A stretch of 64,000 bases of DNA from an uncultured Clostridia bacterium (GTDB taxonomy: Bacteria; Bacillota; Clostridia; TANB77; CAG-508): NCBI GenBank assembly GCA_949388605.1, contig CASKJV010000008.1, positions 21,328-85,327 on the forward strand, written 5' to 3'. Each line of letters begins with the position of its first letter. The stretch's first letter is position 1. Shown one piece after another: positions 32,318-43,463 of this stretch. The translations under genes and the position numbers were made by a program. A model generated the notes under the pieces. It had not been told where the DNA came from. It made no database searches and was given only the letters and a program-made list of their open reading frames with translations.

Positions 32318-32559
32318 AGTAAATCCCTCCTTTTTTATCCATATTATAATATAAAAAATTAAGGCATATGTCAATGTGTTTTAAAGAACAAATCTGAATT
32401 TTTTTCATTTTCATCCTATTTTTTTATATATTTAATTTATGAAATAAATGTGTGGGTAAATACTAGTGCAATCCATTGTTTAATTGAAATTTAGATAATT
32501 TTTTATTAAATAACAAAATAGCCACCTTTAATATTCTTTAAATTTTTAAATATATTTAA

Positions 32560-32720
32560 CTAGTTCGTCTTTCCTCCATATAACTTACTTGTAGTTTGCT
32601 TCTCTCACACAGTTAAAAAATGTTTGATACGCCAATTAGCATAGTAAGCTTGCTGCAATATTAGTTCAAGAATTTATATTATAGAAATTGTGGAGCAATT
32701 TCCTATATTACAAAAAAACA
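32560..32720 (+). repeat. Diverged copy (E) of the terminator-associated repeat
   Basis: ATAGAAATTGtggagCAATTTCCTAT hairpin in the same position as A-C, CCAATTAGCAtAG..AGCTT; upstream TTTAAcTaGtTcGtCTTTCCTC matches sequence upstream of copy C. Confidence 0.5.
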
Positions 32721-32796
32721 ATAATGTAATTCAAATATTTTTCATTACACTATTGTTTTCTATATTAATATCATAAATGTTTTTTGTGGAACAATT

Positions 32797-33516
32797 CTAT
32801 CTAAGTGGCTCTTTTAGTGGTTTTGATTGTCCTCTAGGATATTGTTTTGAAGTTTTTTTAATTTTTCTAATAATTATTATATTTCTCTCCAATTCTTCTC
32901 CAACATTAATTGAATCTACTTCTTCTAATTTACCACCTAAAATCTCTATTGCTTTTTTAGATTCTTCTAATTCTTCTTTAAAATTAGGTCCCTTCATACA
33001 TATTGCTAATCCATTTAAATTCACAAATGGCAACATATATTCTGCTATTGTAGATAAATTTGATACAGCTCTTGTTGTTGCAACATCATACTTTTCTCTA
33101 TACTCTTTATTTTGTGCTAATTCTTCTGCTCTTGTATGTATTATTTCTAGATTTTCCAATTGAATTTTTTCTGATAAATCTCTAATAACATTCAATTTCT
33201 TATTCACAGAATCTATTAATGTTACCTTCATATCTTCATTTACAATTTTTAATGGTATTCCAGGAAATCCTGCTCCTGTCCCTATATCTATTAATGATTT
33301 GGCATTTTTTAAATACTTGTTTATTGTTAATGAATCCAAAAAATGTTTCACGATAAACATTTTCTCTTCGGTTATTGCTGTAAGATTAATTTTAGTATTC
33401 CAATCAAGTACTCCAATCATATAATTATAAAAATTATTTAATTGTTTATCAGTTAATCTTAGATTACTTTTCTCTAGCATTGTAGAGAAAATATCTTTAA
33501 ATTCTTTTTTTTCCAT
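32797..33516 (-). CDS. rsmG: 16S rRNA (guanine(527)-N7)-methyltransferase
   Basis: KINLTAITEE, HFLDSLT, LIDIGTGAGFPGIPLKI. Confidence 0.95.
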   Translation of the reverse strand: MEKKEFKDIFSTMLEKSNLRLTDKQLNNFYNYMIGVLDWNTKINLTAITEEKMFIVKHFLDSLTINKYLKNAKSLIDIGTGAGFPGIPLKIVNEDMKVTLIDSVNKKLNVIRDLSEKIQLENLEIIHTRAEELAQNKEYREKYDVATTRAVSNLSTIAEYMLPFVNLNGLAICMKGPNFKEELEESKKAIEILGGKLEEVDSINVGEELERNIIIIRKIKKTSKQYPRGQSKPLKEPLR

Positions 33517-33732
33517 TTAAATTTCCTTTTTCTATTTTATTTTAATCACTCTAGTTTATTTAATATACTAAAATTTCTTATTTAGCTAAAATCATACATT
33601 ACAAATTTTTTATTTTTGTTAACTAATCATATAAAAACTTATGTGTAATCTTTTATTTAATATAAAAGTGTTCTACATTTTTTACTAAAAAATTCCTTTT
33701 ATTTCACAATTTTAGTTATCTTATATTCACTA

Positions 33733-35607
33733 TTACTTTCTATTTTTTTGTTCCAAATATATTAATAATACTGATATATCAGCTGGTGAAACTCCTGATA
33801 TTCTTGAAGCTTGTCCTATTGAATAAGGCTTATATTTATTTAATTTTTGTCTTGCTTCTAATCTTAAACCTTTTATTTCATTATAATCTATATCTTCTGA
33901 CAATAATTTCTTTTCTAATTTTTTGAAGCCTTCAACTTGTTTTTTTTGCATGTTTATATATCCTTCATATTTTACCATTATTTCAACTTCTTCTTCTACT
34001 TGCTTATCTAACTCTGGTCTTTCTTTATCTATTTCTTTTAAAATCGAATAATTTAATTCTGTTCTTTTTAATAGTTCTGAAAGCCTTATTCCTGTAGATA
34101 TTTCAGATGTTCCGTGTTTGCTTAAAAATTCATTAGTTTCTTTATTTGGTTTTATAATAGTTGAATTTAATCTTTCTATTTCCTTTTCAATATTATTCTT
34201 TTTTAATAAAAACTTATTATATCTTTCATCTGAAATCAATCCTACTTTATGTCCAATCTCTGTTAATCTTAAATCAGCATTATCTTGTCTTAATAATAAT
34301 CTATATTCAGCTCTAGAAGTCATCATTCTATATGGCTCTTGTGTGCTTTTTGTAACTATATCATCAATTAAAACACCTATATATGCATCTGATCTATCTA
34401 ATATTACTGGTTCTTTTCCTTTTATTTTTTGACTTGCATTTATACCAGCAATTAATCCTTGGCAAGCTGCTTCTTCATATCCTGAAGTTCCATTAATTTG
34501 CCCTGCAAAAAACATTCCACTTATTGTTTTTAATTCTAAAGAACTTTTTAATTGTGATGGTTCTATAGAATCATATTCAATAGCATATGCTGGTCTTGTA
34601 AATTCAGCATTTTCTAATCCTGGAAGGGTTCTATACATAGCTATTTGAACATCTTCAGGAAGAGACGAACTCATTCCTTGTATGTACATTTCATTTGTAT
34701 CTAAACCTACTGGTTCTACAAATATTTGATGTCTTTCTTTATCAGCAAATCTTACTACTTTGTCTTCAATAGAAGGACAATATCTAGGTCCTGTTCCTTC
34801 TATTACACCTGCATACATAGGAGATCTATGAAGATTATCTCTAATTATTTCATGTGTTTTAGCATTTGTATATGTAAGCCAACAAGGAATTTGTTCTATA
34901 TTTGGCATTTCATCTTCAAACGAAAATGGTACTAAATCCTTATCCCCTTCTTGTATTTCCATTTTTGAAAAATCTATACTGTTTTTGTTTATTCTTGCAG
35001 GAGTTCCAGTTTTAAATCTTTGTATTTCAATATTTAATTTTTTTAAAACTTCTGACAATTTATTGGCAGCAGCCACACCATCTGGCCCACTTTCATATGA
35101 TGTTTCTCCAATAAATATTTTTCCCTTTAAATATGTTCCTGTAGCTAAAATAACACTATCAACAGAATATATTGCTCCAAGATTTGTTTCAACAGCAACA
35201 ACTTTTCCATCTTCTACTTTTATATCAACTATTTCAGCTTGTTTTACAAAAAGATTTTCTTGATTTTCTAATGTGTGTTTCATTTCCATTTGATATTTTT
35301 TTCTATCAGCTTGCGCTCTTAAAGAATGTACTGCTGGCCCTTTTGATGTATTAAGCATTCTTAGTTGAATCATTGTTTTATCAATATTTTTTGCCATTTC
35401 TCCACCTAGGCTATCTATTTCTCTTACTAAATGCCCTTTTGAAGTACCTCCTATATGTGGATTACATGGCATATTTGCTATGCATTCTAAACTTATAGAA
35501 AATATTAATGTTTTCATTCCCAATCTTGCCGCTGCTAATGCTGCTTCACATCCTGCATGTCCTGCACCTATTACAGCAATATCGTATTTACCTGCATTAT
35601 ACTTCAT
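33733..35607 (-). CDS. mnmG: tRNA uridine-5-carboxymethylaminomethyl(34) synthesis enzyme MnmG
   Basis: [44 protein letters not shown]. Confidence 0.97.
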   Translation of the reverse strand: MKYNAGKYDIAVIGAGHAGCEAALAAARLGMKTLIFSISLECIANMPCNPHIGGTSKGHLVREIDSLGGEMAKNIDKTMIQLRMLNTSKGPAVHSLRAQADRKKYQMEMKHTLENQENLFVKQAEIVDIKVEDGKVVAVETNLGAIYSVDSVILATGTYLKGKIFIGETSYESGPDGVAAANKLSEVLKKLNIEIQRFKTGTPARINKNSIDFSKMEIQEGDKDLVPFSFEDEMPNIEQIPCWLTYTNAKTHEIIRDNLHRSPMYAGVIEGTGPRYCPSIEDKVVRFADKERHQIFVEPVGLDTNEMYIQGMSSSLPEDVQIAMYRTLPGLENAEFTRPAYAIEYDSIEPSQLKSSLELKTISGMFFAGQINGTSGYEEAACQGLIAGINASQKIKGKEPVILDRSDAYIGVLIDDIVTKSTQEPYRMMTSRAEYRLLLRQDNADLRLTEIGHKVGLISDERYNKFLLKKNNIEKEIERLNSTIIKPNKETNEFLSKHGTSEISTGIRLSELLKRTELNYSILKEIDKERPELDKQVEEEVEIMVKYEGYINMQKKQVEGFKKLEKKLLSEDIDYNEIKGLRLEARQKLNKYKPYSIGQASRISGVSPADISVLLIYLEQKNRK

Positions 35608-35874
35608 TTTAATACTATTCCTCTCTTTAATTTGCTATTACTTGTTTCACCACTTGCAAATCAAAAAACATATATGGGCAATATCTGATTTGCAAAAGAT
35701 AAAATTACTTTATCTAATTATTCATATATTTCTTCTATATAACTTATTTTTAAATTAGTTTAGCAATAAATTATTTTTTTACTCAGTAAACAAATTTTAA
35801 TTAATTTATATAACAATAAAAATTAATTAAAGTTTAATAACATTAAATCACAATTTTGCTAACTTTTTTGTAAT

Positions 35875-35890
35875 TGTTTCTCGTGAAACA
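35875..35890. promoter_or_regulatory. parS-like site TGTTTCTCGTGAAACA
   Basis: One mismatch to the bacterial parS consensus TGTTTCACGTGAAACA. Confidence 0.75.
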
Positions 35891-35894
35891 ATTA

Positions 35895-37259
35895 TTATTT
35901 TCCTAAACAGAATTTAGAAAATATTTCAGAAATTACGTCTTCAGTAACTGTTTCACCTGTTATCTTTCCAAGTTCTTCTATAATTTCTTTTAAATATGTT
36001 GAAATTATATCTATTGGCATATTATTTTTTATTGTTTCTCTTGCTTTATCTAAATTGTTTTTTGATTTTATTATTATAGTTTTATGTCTTTCATTACTAA
36101 CTATAATTTCATCATCAACTGCAATTTCATTTAATTTAAACATATCTGATATTTCTTTATATAATTTATCTAAACCTTCTCTTGTTTTTGTTGATATTTC
36201 AACAACTGGTTTATCATATTTTTTTATTTCTTCTATTTGTATATTTTTTGTTAAATCTATTTTATTTAATAAAATAATTGCATTTTTTTCTTTTAACAAT
36301 TCTAATATTTCTCTATCTTCATTTGTTAATTGCTTATTACAATCAAAAATTGCAATAACTATATCACTTTTTTTTGCAATTTCTTTTGCTTTATTTACCC
36401 CAATTTTCTCAACTTCATCACTTGCATTCCTTATTCCAGCAGTATCTATTATTTTTAAAGGAATACCTTCTATAGAAATAAATTCTTCTATTGTATCTCT
36501 CGTTGTCCCTTCTATATCTGTAACAATAGCTCTTTCTTCATTTAAAATAAGATTTAATAATGAAGATTTTCCAGCATTGGGTTTACCTATAATTGCTGTA
36601 CTTATACCTTCTCTTAATATTTTTCCGTTATAAAAACTTTTTTCTAATTCATCTAATAATACATCTACATTATCAAGAATATCAGAAATTTTGCTATTGG
36701 TTACTTCTTCTAAATCATATTCTGGATAATCTATTGTAGCTTCAATATCAGCCATTACCGAAATAATTGTTTTTCTTATTTTAGTAATTTTTTCTGATAG
36801 ATTTCCTTCAAGTTGTTCTATAGATACTTTTGCTTCTCTATCTGTTTTTGAATTAATTACATCTATAACAGCTTCCGCCTGAGATAAATCTAATCTACCA
36901 TTTAAAAAAGCTCTTTTTGTAAATTCTCCTGGCTCAGCTAGGTCTGCCCCATTTTTTATACATAAATCTAATATTTTATTCATTATAACAATTCCACCAT
37001 GTGAATTTATTTCACACATATTTTCAGCAGTATAACTTTTTGGTGCTTTAAAATAAGAAACTAAAACTTCATCAATTATACTATTATTATCGAAAATATG
37101 ACCATATTTAATTGAATAACCTTTAATATCTTCAATATCTTGAGCATTTTTTTGTTTAAAAACTTTATTTAATATTTCGAAACATTGTTCACCACTCATT
37201 CTAATTATACCAATACCACCTATACCTGGTGCAGTTGAAATTGCTACAATAGTACTCAT
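35895..37259 (-). CDS. mnmE: tRNA modification GTPase MnmE
   Basis: AISTAPGIGGIGIIRMSG, GKPNAGKSSLLN, DIEGTTRDTIEE, C-terminal FCLGK. Confidence 0.97.
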   Translation of the reverse strand: MSTIVAISTAPGIGGIGIIRMSGEQCFEILNKVFKQKNAQDIEDIKGYSIKYGHIFDNNSIIDEVLVSYFKAPKSYTAENMCEINSHGGIVIMNKILDLCIKNGADLAEPGEFTKRAFLNGRLDLSQAEAVIDVINSKTDREAKVSIEQLEGNLSEKITKIRKTIISVMADIEATIDYPEYDLEEVTNSKISDILDNVDVLLDELEKSFYNGKILREGISTAIIGKPNAGKSSLLNLILNEERAIVTDIEGTTRDTIEEFISIEGIPLKIIDTAGIRNASDEVEKIGVNKAKEIAKKSDIVIAIFDCNKQLTNEDREILELLKEKNAIILLNKIDLTKNIQIEEIKKYDKPVVEISTKTREGLDKLYKEISDMFKLNEIAVDDEIIVSNERHKTIIIKSKNNLDKARETIKNNMPIDIISTYLKEIIEELGKITGETVTEDVISEIFSKFCLGK

Positions 37260-37518
37260 TTTTTCTCCTTAAATCTATAATTTACTTTATATATTATTAA
37301 TTATATATATTAAAATTTAAAATTCTATTCTATGAATTTCTTTTTTAAAAATCGATTAATATTATATCATAATTTACATAATTGTACAAGGTAAAACGTT
37401 TTATTATTAAAAATTTTTGTTAACCCTCATAAGTCTTTATTAATAGAAATTTAGAACATAATATAACTGTTTCATTAATGTCTTCTTATTGTTCTTTTTG
37501 ACTCATTCCATGAATAAC

Positions 37519-37626
37519 TTAGACCTCGTTCCAATCAACTTCATCTACTTTATCCAGTAACGTTTTCCATGATACCACTTCCTCTTTTAAACTTTCACAC
37601 TGTGCCTTAATTTTTTCAAATTCCAT
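37519..37626 (-). CDS. Small ORF MEFEKIKAQCESLKEEVVSWKTLLDKVDEVDWNEV (possible gene remnant)
   Basis: 36-codon ORF in a noncoding gap; no clear RBS. Confidence 0.25.
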   Translation of the reverse strand: MEFEKIKAQCESLKEEVVSWKTLLDKVDEVDWNEV

Positions 37627-37832
37627 AATCGTTCTACTTTTATAAAATATTTGTAGAGTAAAACTCATAGCATTATTTACCATATACACAAACAATATTC
37701 TACAATATAAAAAGAAAATGACAAATCAAAATAGATTTGTCATTTTCTAAAATTTCTTTTAAATATTTTTAGTTTTTTAAGTCTTTTTTTATAAAAATTT
37801 CTTTTTTAAAATTTAATAAAATATTATTAAAT

Positions 37833-38330
37833 TTAAAGAAATCTAATATTTACTGTAAATCCCAATATATCAGATATTTGTTTGTTTTTGTGTATTTCAT
37901 AATCTTTAGCAGAAAATGATTCATCTGGATCGAAGTCGTAATTTGAATCATATACAATAGCTAACCAATATTCATTATTAGATTTACTTTTTTCCTTTGT
38001 TATTTTTTTAATATTTTCGTTTGTATATCCCATATAGTTTAATACTTTTCTTATTCTTTCTATTTCATTTATAGAATTTAATTCAAGTATATCCATTTTA
38101 TAGTATTTAATTTTAACTACTATTTGTCCCAGTTTATTACTTTTTACTCTTTCAAAAACGATGTTATCAATATTATTTTCAAAAATATTATACTCTTCTA
38201 ATATTTTTTTTATAAAAAAACACATATTTGAAATTGTATTAGATTGATAAATATAGGTTGGAACAAAAAAACTCAGAGTTACATATAAATCCGTTTCTTC
38301 CCGTGATATTTCAAAATCTTTAATTTTCAT
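37833..38330 (-). CDS. Hypothetical protein
   Basis: 165-codon ORF preceded by AAGGAGGTACCT. Confidence 0.75.
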   Translation of the reverse strand: MKIKDFEISREETDLYVTLSFFVPTYIYQSNTISNMCFFIKKILEEYNIFENNIDNIVFERVKSNKLGQIVVKIKYYKMDILELNSINEIERIRKVLNYMGYTNENIKKITKEKSKSNNEYWLAIVYDSNYDFDPDESFSAKDYEIHKNKQISDILGFTVNIRFL

Positions 38331-38402
38331 AGGTACCTCCTTAAATGGATTTTTAATTATACTAATCTATATTTATATTAATTTATATAAAATACATTAT
38401 AA

Positions 38403-38804
38403 TTAATATAAAATAATTTTCTTTTCAGAAAGCTCCATTCCTTTTTTTATTTCATCAAAATTAGCACCACTCAATATTCCAACTTCTCCTGTACCAATGG
38501 ATATACTAGCTATACTTCCTAAAGTATTTATTGAATCAAAACATTTTTTAATAACTTCTGTTTGATTTTGCCAACCATTTCTTAAAGAATGACAAACTAA
38601 AGCATAAAATGTTATATCATCACTATCTTTTGTTAATACTGTTCCTAATTCACATTTACCAATATATGCAAGTTCTGGCCAGTATTTACGTAAAATCATT
38701 CCAGCAAATCCTGAATCATTAATTCCTTCAGTATTTACTGCAAAAGCAATCCGCTTTTCTCCAGATTTCAAAATATCTCTTCCTTGCAGTTTTTCAATAA
38801 TCAT
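38403..38804 (-). CDS. Small protein with macrodomain-like features
   Basis: FAVNTEGINDSGFAGMILRKYWPELA...FYALVCHSL...SISIGTGEVG; start trimmed to the ATG after GGAGGGAACATT. Confidence 0.55.
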   Translation of the reverse strand: MIIEKLQGRDILKSGEKRIAFAVNTEGINDSGFAGMILRKYWPELAYIGKCELGTVLTKDSDDITFYALVCHSLRNGWQNQTEVIKKCFDSINTLGSIASISIGTGEVGILSGANFDEIKKGMELSEKKIILY

Positions 38805-39059
38805 AATGTTCCCTCCTAGAATGATATTTATTTGAAGAAAGATCTTCAAATAGTATTAATATGTTTCGGGGTATTATTATAACAGATTTTAAGTAAAAGT
38901 CAATTTATATATTAATTATTTTTTAAAGGCAATTAATATTGAATATGTAAAAATAATTATCCATATATTTACTATATATAACTTATCAACTAGCTTATTT
39001 TAAACTATGCATAATTTATCTGTATCTACATATAAGAAATTTAACTCACCTTATTTAGT

Positions 39060-39140
39060 AAAAATAAGAAACGTTCAATAGTTCCCAAAAACTTTCTATA
39101 ATAGGAATTTAGAAAGTTTTTCATATTACAAAAAAAGGGA
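39060..39140 (+). repeat. Degenerate copy (F) of the terminator-associated repeat
   Basis: ATAATAGGAATTTAGAAAG..TTTTTCATATTACAAAAAAA resembles the 3' hairpin of copy E; followed by the jag terminator GGGACT..AGTCCC. Confidence 0.3.
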
Positions 39141-39174
39141 CTTTTTTAAAGTCCCTTTTTTCTGTAATTATATT

Positions 39175-39876
39175 TTATTTATTTAAACTTACAACAATTT
39201 TTCTATATGGTTCTTCTCCAACGCTATGAGTTTTTACTCTATCATTTTCTTGTAATTTTGTATGAATTACTTTTCTTTCATAAGCTGGCATTGGTTCAAG
39301 TGTTATTGATTTTTTAGTTTTTATAACTGTTCCAGCAATTTTAGTAGCTAAAACTTGTAAATCTTTTTCTCTTTTTTCTCTATAACCACCTATATTTAAT
39401 ATAACTCTAATTCTCTCTTTACTATGATTTGAAGCTATATTACTTACAACTGTTTGTATACTATTTAAAACCTCTCCCCTATAACCTATTAAATATCCTG
39501 TATCTTCACCTGTTATATCAATTTTAATTATATTGCTTTCTTCAATTATTGTATATTTTAAATTATTATTAGGAAGCTTAGAAATAAATTCGTCTAAGAA
39601 TTTATTTAAATTTTCAATACATTTATCAATTTCTTCATTACTAATTTTTTCTGTTTTAACAACTTTTTTATGTGTTTTTTCCTTTTCTTCAACATTTTCT
39701 TTAAGTTTCATTTCAACTTTTACAACCCTAGGTGTTAAAATACTAAAAAAACTTCTTTTATCTTCTTGTTCTAATATTTTTATATCAACTTTATTTTTTG
39801 AAACTTTTAATTCTTTTAAACCTTTTTCAATAGCTTCTGTAGAAGTTTTTCCTTCGAAAACATATACTTTATCCAT
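39175..39876 (-). CDS. jag: RNA-binding protein Jag/KhpB
   Basis: N-terminal Jag_N, KH domain (GYLIGYRGEVLNSIQTVVSNIA), R3H domain. Confidence 0.92.
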   Translation of the reverse strand: MDKVYVFEGKTSTEAIEKGLKELKVSKNKVDIKILEQEDKRSFFSILTPRVVKVEMKLKENVEEKEKTHKKVVKTEKISNEEIDKCIENLNKFLDEFISKLPNNNLKYTIIEESNIIKIDITGEDTGYLIGYRGEVLNSIQTVVSNIASNHSKERIRVILNIGGYREKREKDLQVLATKIAGTVIKTKKSITLEPMPAYERKVIHTKLQENDRVKTHSVGEEPYRKIVVSLNK

Positions 39877-40720
39877 TATCTTTTTCCTCCTCTTTAAAGA
39901 ATTTATTTATAACTATTCTTTCACATAATGTAAAAATATTTCCAACTAACCAATAAAGAGCTAGTCCTAAAGGAGCTATTAAAGCAATACTTACAGACAT
40001 TATAGGAACCATAAGTTGCATTTGTTTATTCATTTCTGTCATTGCTTCAATTTCCTTATTCTCTTTTGTTTCCTCAGAAATTTGTTTTTCTTCTTTTTCT
40101 TTAGGAGATTTATTAACCATAGATATAAGTTTTGTAGAAATAAAAGATGTAAGAACATATAAAACTGGTATAATATAAACTTTCCAATTTTTATAATTTT
40201 CTGAAGGAATGTCACTTAAATCTAATCCTAAGAAATTCATATTTAAATTAACATTCTCATCTGTATTCCCCATTGCTTTTATAATAGCTATTTCTCTATA
40301 TCTTAAATTTTTGTCTGAATCTTCAGAAATTTGTTGTTGATAATTTTCTAACACTTGTGGCTCAACATGTTTCATATATGTTAATGGTTGACTTACTAAA
40401 TAAAACATAGATAAAACAATTATCATTTGAACAATTGATGTTAAACATCCTCCAAATGGATTATAATGTTCCTTTTTATATAAATCCATTAATTCTTGAC
40501 TTTGTCTTGCCTGATCTTTACTATATTTATCTTGGATTTCTGAAATTTTCTTTTGCATTTCACTATTTTTTTTCATAGCTTTTTGTTGTTTTACAGAAAT
40601 TGGTAGCATTACAATTTTAAAAATAATTGTGAAAATAATTATAGCTAGTCCATAATTATTTACAAATCCATAAATAAAATTCAGTAAGTATCCTAAAAAG
40701 TTAGCAAAAAATTTAATCAT
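39869..40720 (-). CDS. yidC: Membrane protein insertase YidC
   Basis: YGLAIIIFTIIFKIVMLPISVKQQKAMKKNSEMQKKI. Confidence 0.95.
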   Translation of the reverse strand: MIKFFANFLGYLLNFIYGFVNNYGLAIIIFTIIFKIVMLPISVKQQKAMKKNSEMQKKISEIQDKYSKDQARQSQELMDLYKKEHYNPFGGCLTSIVQMIIVLSMFYLVSQPLTYMKHVEPQVLENYQQQISEDSDKNLRYREIAIIKAMGNTDENVNLNMNFLGLDLSDIPSENYKNWKVYIIPVLYVLTSFISTKLISMVNKSPKEKEEKQISEETKENKEIEAMTEMNKQMQLMVPIMSVSIALIAPLGLALYWLVGNIFTLCERIVINKFFKEEEKDNG

Positions 40721-40730
40721 AATTCCTCCT

Positions 40731-40943
40731 CTATTTTAAGGGATCATATCCACCTTTTGAAAATGGATTACACTTTAAAATTCTAATCATTCCTTTTATA
40801 GTGCCTTTTACTGCCCCATATTTCTCTATAGCTTGTTTGGTATATTCTGAACATGTTGGATAATATCTACAATTATGCCCTAATTGGCGAGAAATTTTAT
40901 TTTGATAAAATTCAATTAATTTAATAAATATTTTTTTCAACAT
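40731..40943 (-). CDS. yidD: Membrane protein insertion efficiency factor YidD
   Basis: CRYYPTCSEYTKQAIEKYGAVKG...RCNPFSKGGYDP-type motif. Confidence 0.95.
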   Translation of the reverse strand: MLKKIFIKLIEFYQNKISRQLGHNCRYYPTCSEYTKQAIEKYGAVKGTIKGMIRILKCNPFSKGGYDPLK

Positions 40944-40944
40944 A

Positions 40945-41289
40945 TTAATCTACCCAAATTTTTGCCTTTTTCAATGTTCTTTCGAAATTTTCTTTTATAT
41001 CATAATAAGAAATTTCTTTTATATTTTTTTCTTTATTTATAATAATTAAAATATTAGTACCCAATTTAATATTATTTTCAAAAATTTTATAATTTTCTCT
41101 AATAAGTCTTTTTATTCTATTTCTTTCAACAGCTTTACCCTGTTTTTTCGAAACAGCAATTCCTAATTTATTATATTTTCTATTTGTTTCTTTTATGTAC
41201 ATATGAATATATGTACCATACACAAATTTACCTTTCGAAAATAAATATTTGAATTCAAAATTCTTTTTAATCATTATTGTTTTTTTCAT
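40945..41289 (-). CDS. rnpA: Ribonuclease P protein component
   Basis: KLGIAVSKKQGKAVERNRIKRLIRENY. Confidence 0.95.
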   Translation of the reverse strand: MKKTIMIKKNFEFKYLFSKGKFVYGTYIHMYIKETNRKYNKLGIAVSKKQGKAVERNRIKRLIRENYKIFENNIKLGTNILIIINKEKNIKEISYYDIKENFERTLKKAKIWVD

Positions 41290-41342
41290 TTTAAATCTTT
41301 CCTTTATACAAGAAAAAGGGCAATAACAGCCCTTTTTTTAAT

Positions 41343-41477
41343 TTAAGCAGAAATTCTTTTTCTTCCTTTATTTCTTCTTGCTTTTAAAACTTTTCTTCCA
41401 GCTCTTGTTTGCATTCTTTTTCTGAATCCATGAACTTTATTTCTTTGTCTTTTTTTTGGTTGGTATGTTCTTTTCAT
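41343..41477 (-). CDS. rpmH: 50S ribosomal protein L34 (44 aa; absent from the ORF track)
   Basis: [44 protein letters not shown] read directly. Confidence 0.97.
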   Translation of the reverse strand: MKRTYQPKKRQRNKVHGFRKRMQTRAGRKVLKARRNKGRKRISA

Positions 41478-41916
41478 TTTGCACCTCCTATTTTCTATAT
41501 ATATATTTATTTTAAACTATTTCATTATTCCTTTGTAATAAATATGTAATATTTATCCAAAAGTAATTTCAATTATACACTAAAAACTTTCAAAAAGTCA
41601 AGTATTAATAAATATAAGTTTAAAATACCTTACAAATCAAATATATAATTATAATAAAAAAAATAAATATATATTTATTATAAAACGATATATAACTCAG
41701 AATATGTATACTCTAACTATTAATAATCACATATTTAACTACTAGAATAATTTCTTTTAGTATAGCTAAAAGTCCACCATATAATATATAAAAATTAAAA
41801 AATCTAGTTCTAAGAAATATTTATAATATATTTCAATTTCCGTAATATAGTAATTTCAACGTATTTTATTATTATAAAAAAACACATATTACTTTTATTA
41901 CAAAATACAAATAAAG

Positions 41917-42084
41917 TTATCCACAATTTTTTGAAATTTTACTTGTTTTTTTAAATTATTTTTGATATTATATGAGCACAATGGGATAAAAAGACATTTT
42001 AGAAGTTATCCACATATTGTTGATATCTCAAACCCTTAAGGAGCGTTGATTTTTAAGATATATTGTGGATAATCATGTGGACAA
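41917..42084. promoter_or_regulatory. oriC: oriC DnaA-box cluster upstream of dnaA
   Basis: TTATCCACA at 41917-41925 and 42006-42014, TGTGGATAA at 42064-42072, near-match TGTGGACAA at 42076-42084; AT-rich context between rpmH and dnaA. Confidence 0.88.
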
Positions 42085-42116
42085 ATTAATATATAGAAAG
42101 GACGGTTGTCAAAGCA

Positions 42117-43463
42117 ATGTACACCGACAAAAATGATTTACTTACTAAAGCAAAAGATTTATTAAAAGAAGAAATGACAACAATTTCATATACAACTTGG
42201 ATTAAAAATTTAGAAATCCAATCAATAAAAGATAATAAAATTGTTTTAATTGCTCTTTCTAAAATGCAAAAAGATGCTATAGAATCTAGACTATTTGATT
42301 TAGTTGCAAATACATTTAATTTTATTACTAACAAAACTTGTGAAATAGAGATAAAAGAAAAATCAGAAATAGATTTAGATCAAGTTAAAGAAGAACCAAC
42401 TGCAGACTTTATAAATACAGAAAACTATACAAATAGTTTTCTAAACCCAAAATACACTTTTGATAATTTTGTAATAGGAAATAATAATAAATTTGCACAA
42501 GCTGCTGCTATAGCGGTTTCAGAAGCACCAGCTACATCTTATAATCCATTATTCATATATGGTGGAGTTGGGCTTGGTAAAACTCACTTAATGCATGCAA
42601 TTGGAAATAAAATTATTCAGAACAATCCAAATACAAAAGTATTATATGTAACATCAGAGCAATTCATTAATGAATTAATAAATTCTATAAAAGATGTAAA
42701 TTATAAAAATGAATTATTTAGAAATAAATATAGAAATATAGATGTATTATTAATAGATGATATTCAATTTATAGCTGGAAAGAAAATGGGACAAGAAGAA
42801 TTTTTCCATACATTTAATACATTACATCAAAATGGAAAACAAATAATTATTTCAAGCGACAAGCCACCAAGAGATATTCCATTATTAGAAGAAAGATTAA
42901 AATCTAGATTTGAATGGGGGATACTTGCGGATATTTCAATGCCAGACTATGAAACAAGACTTGCTATTTTAAGAAAAAAAGTACAAGCTGATAAAATAAT
43001 TATAGATGATTACATATTATCAGTTATTGCTACAAAAATAGATTCAAATATAAGAGAACTTGAAGGTGCATTAAATAAAATTGTTGCATACGCTTCATTA
43101 ACACATAGTCAAATCACAATAGAAATGGCTGAAAAATCAATAAATGATATTGTACTTCAAAAAGAAAAAGTTATTTCTGCTGATTACATACAAGAAGTAG
43201 TTTCAAAATACTTCAATATAGATAAAAAAGATTTAATATCTGCAAAGAAGTCTAACGACATAGCTCATCCAAGACAAATTGCTATGTATTTATGTAGAAC
43301 AATAGGGCAAATGTCTTTTCCTAAAATAGGAGCTGAATTTGGGAATAGAGATCATACTACAGTTATGCATGCCGTAAATAAAATTGAAAAAGAAATAAAA
43401 GAAAAAACAAATACAAAATTAATTGTGGAAAGTGTGAAAAACATAATCCAAGAATCAAAATAA
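42117..43463 (+). CDS. dnaA: Chromosomal replication initiator DnaA
   Basis: NPLFIYGGVGLGKTHLMHAIG, LLIDDIQFIAGK, AMYLCR..IG..FGNRDHTTVMHA. Confidence 0.98.
   Translation: MYTDKNDLLTKAKDLLKEEMTTISYTTWIKNLEIQSIKDNKIVLIALSKMQKDAIESRLFDLVANTFNFITNKTCEIEIKEKSEIDLDQVKEEPTADFINTENYTNSFLNPKYTFDNFVIGNNNKFAQAAAIAVSEAPATSYNPLFIYGGVGLGKTHLMHAIGNKIIQNNPNTKVLYVTSEQFINELINSIKDVNYKNELFRNKYRNIDVLLIDDIQFIAGKKMGQEEFFHTFNTLHQNGKQIIISSDKPPRDIPLLEERLKSRFEWGILADISMPDYETRLAILRKKVQADKIIIDDYILSVIATKIDSNIRELEGALNKIVAYASLTHSQITIEMAEKSINDIVLQKEKVISADYIQEVVSKYFNIDKKDLISAKKSNDIAHPRQIAMYLCRTIGQMSFPKIGAEFGNRDHTTVMHAVNKIEKEIKEKTNTKLIVESVKNIIQESK

Noticed and set aside
36055-36633. 192-aa + strand ORF antisense to mnmE
   Set aside because: Low-complexity Ile/Ser/Phe translation opposite a strongly conserved gene; a codon-bias artefact
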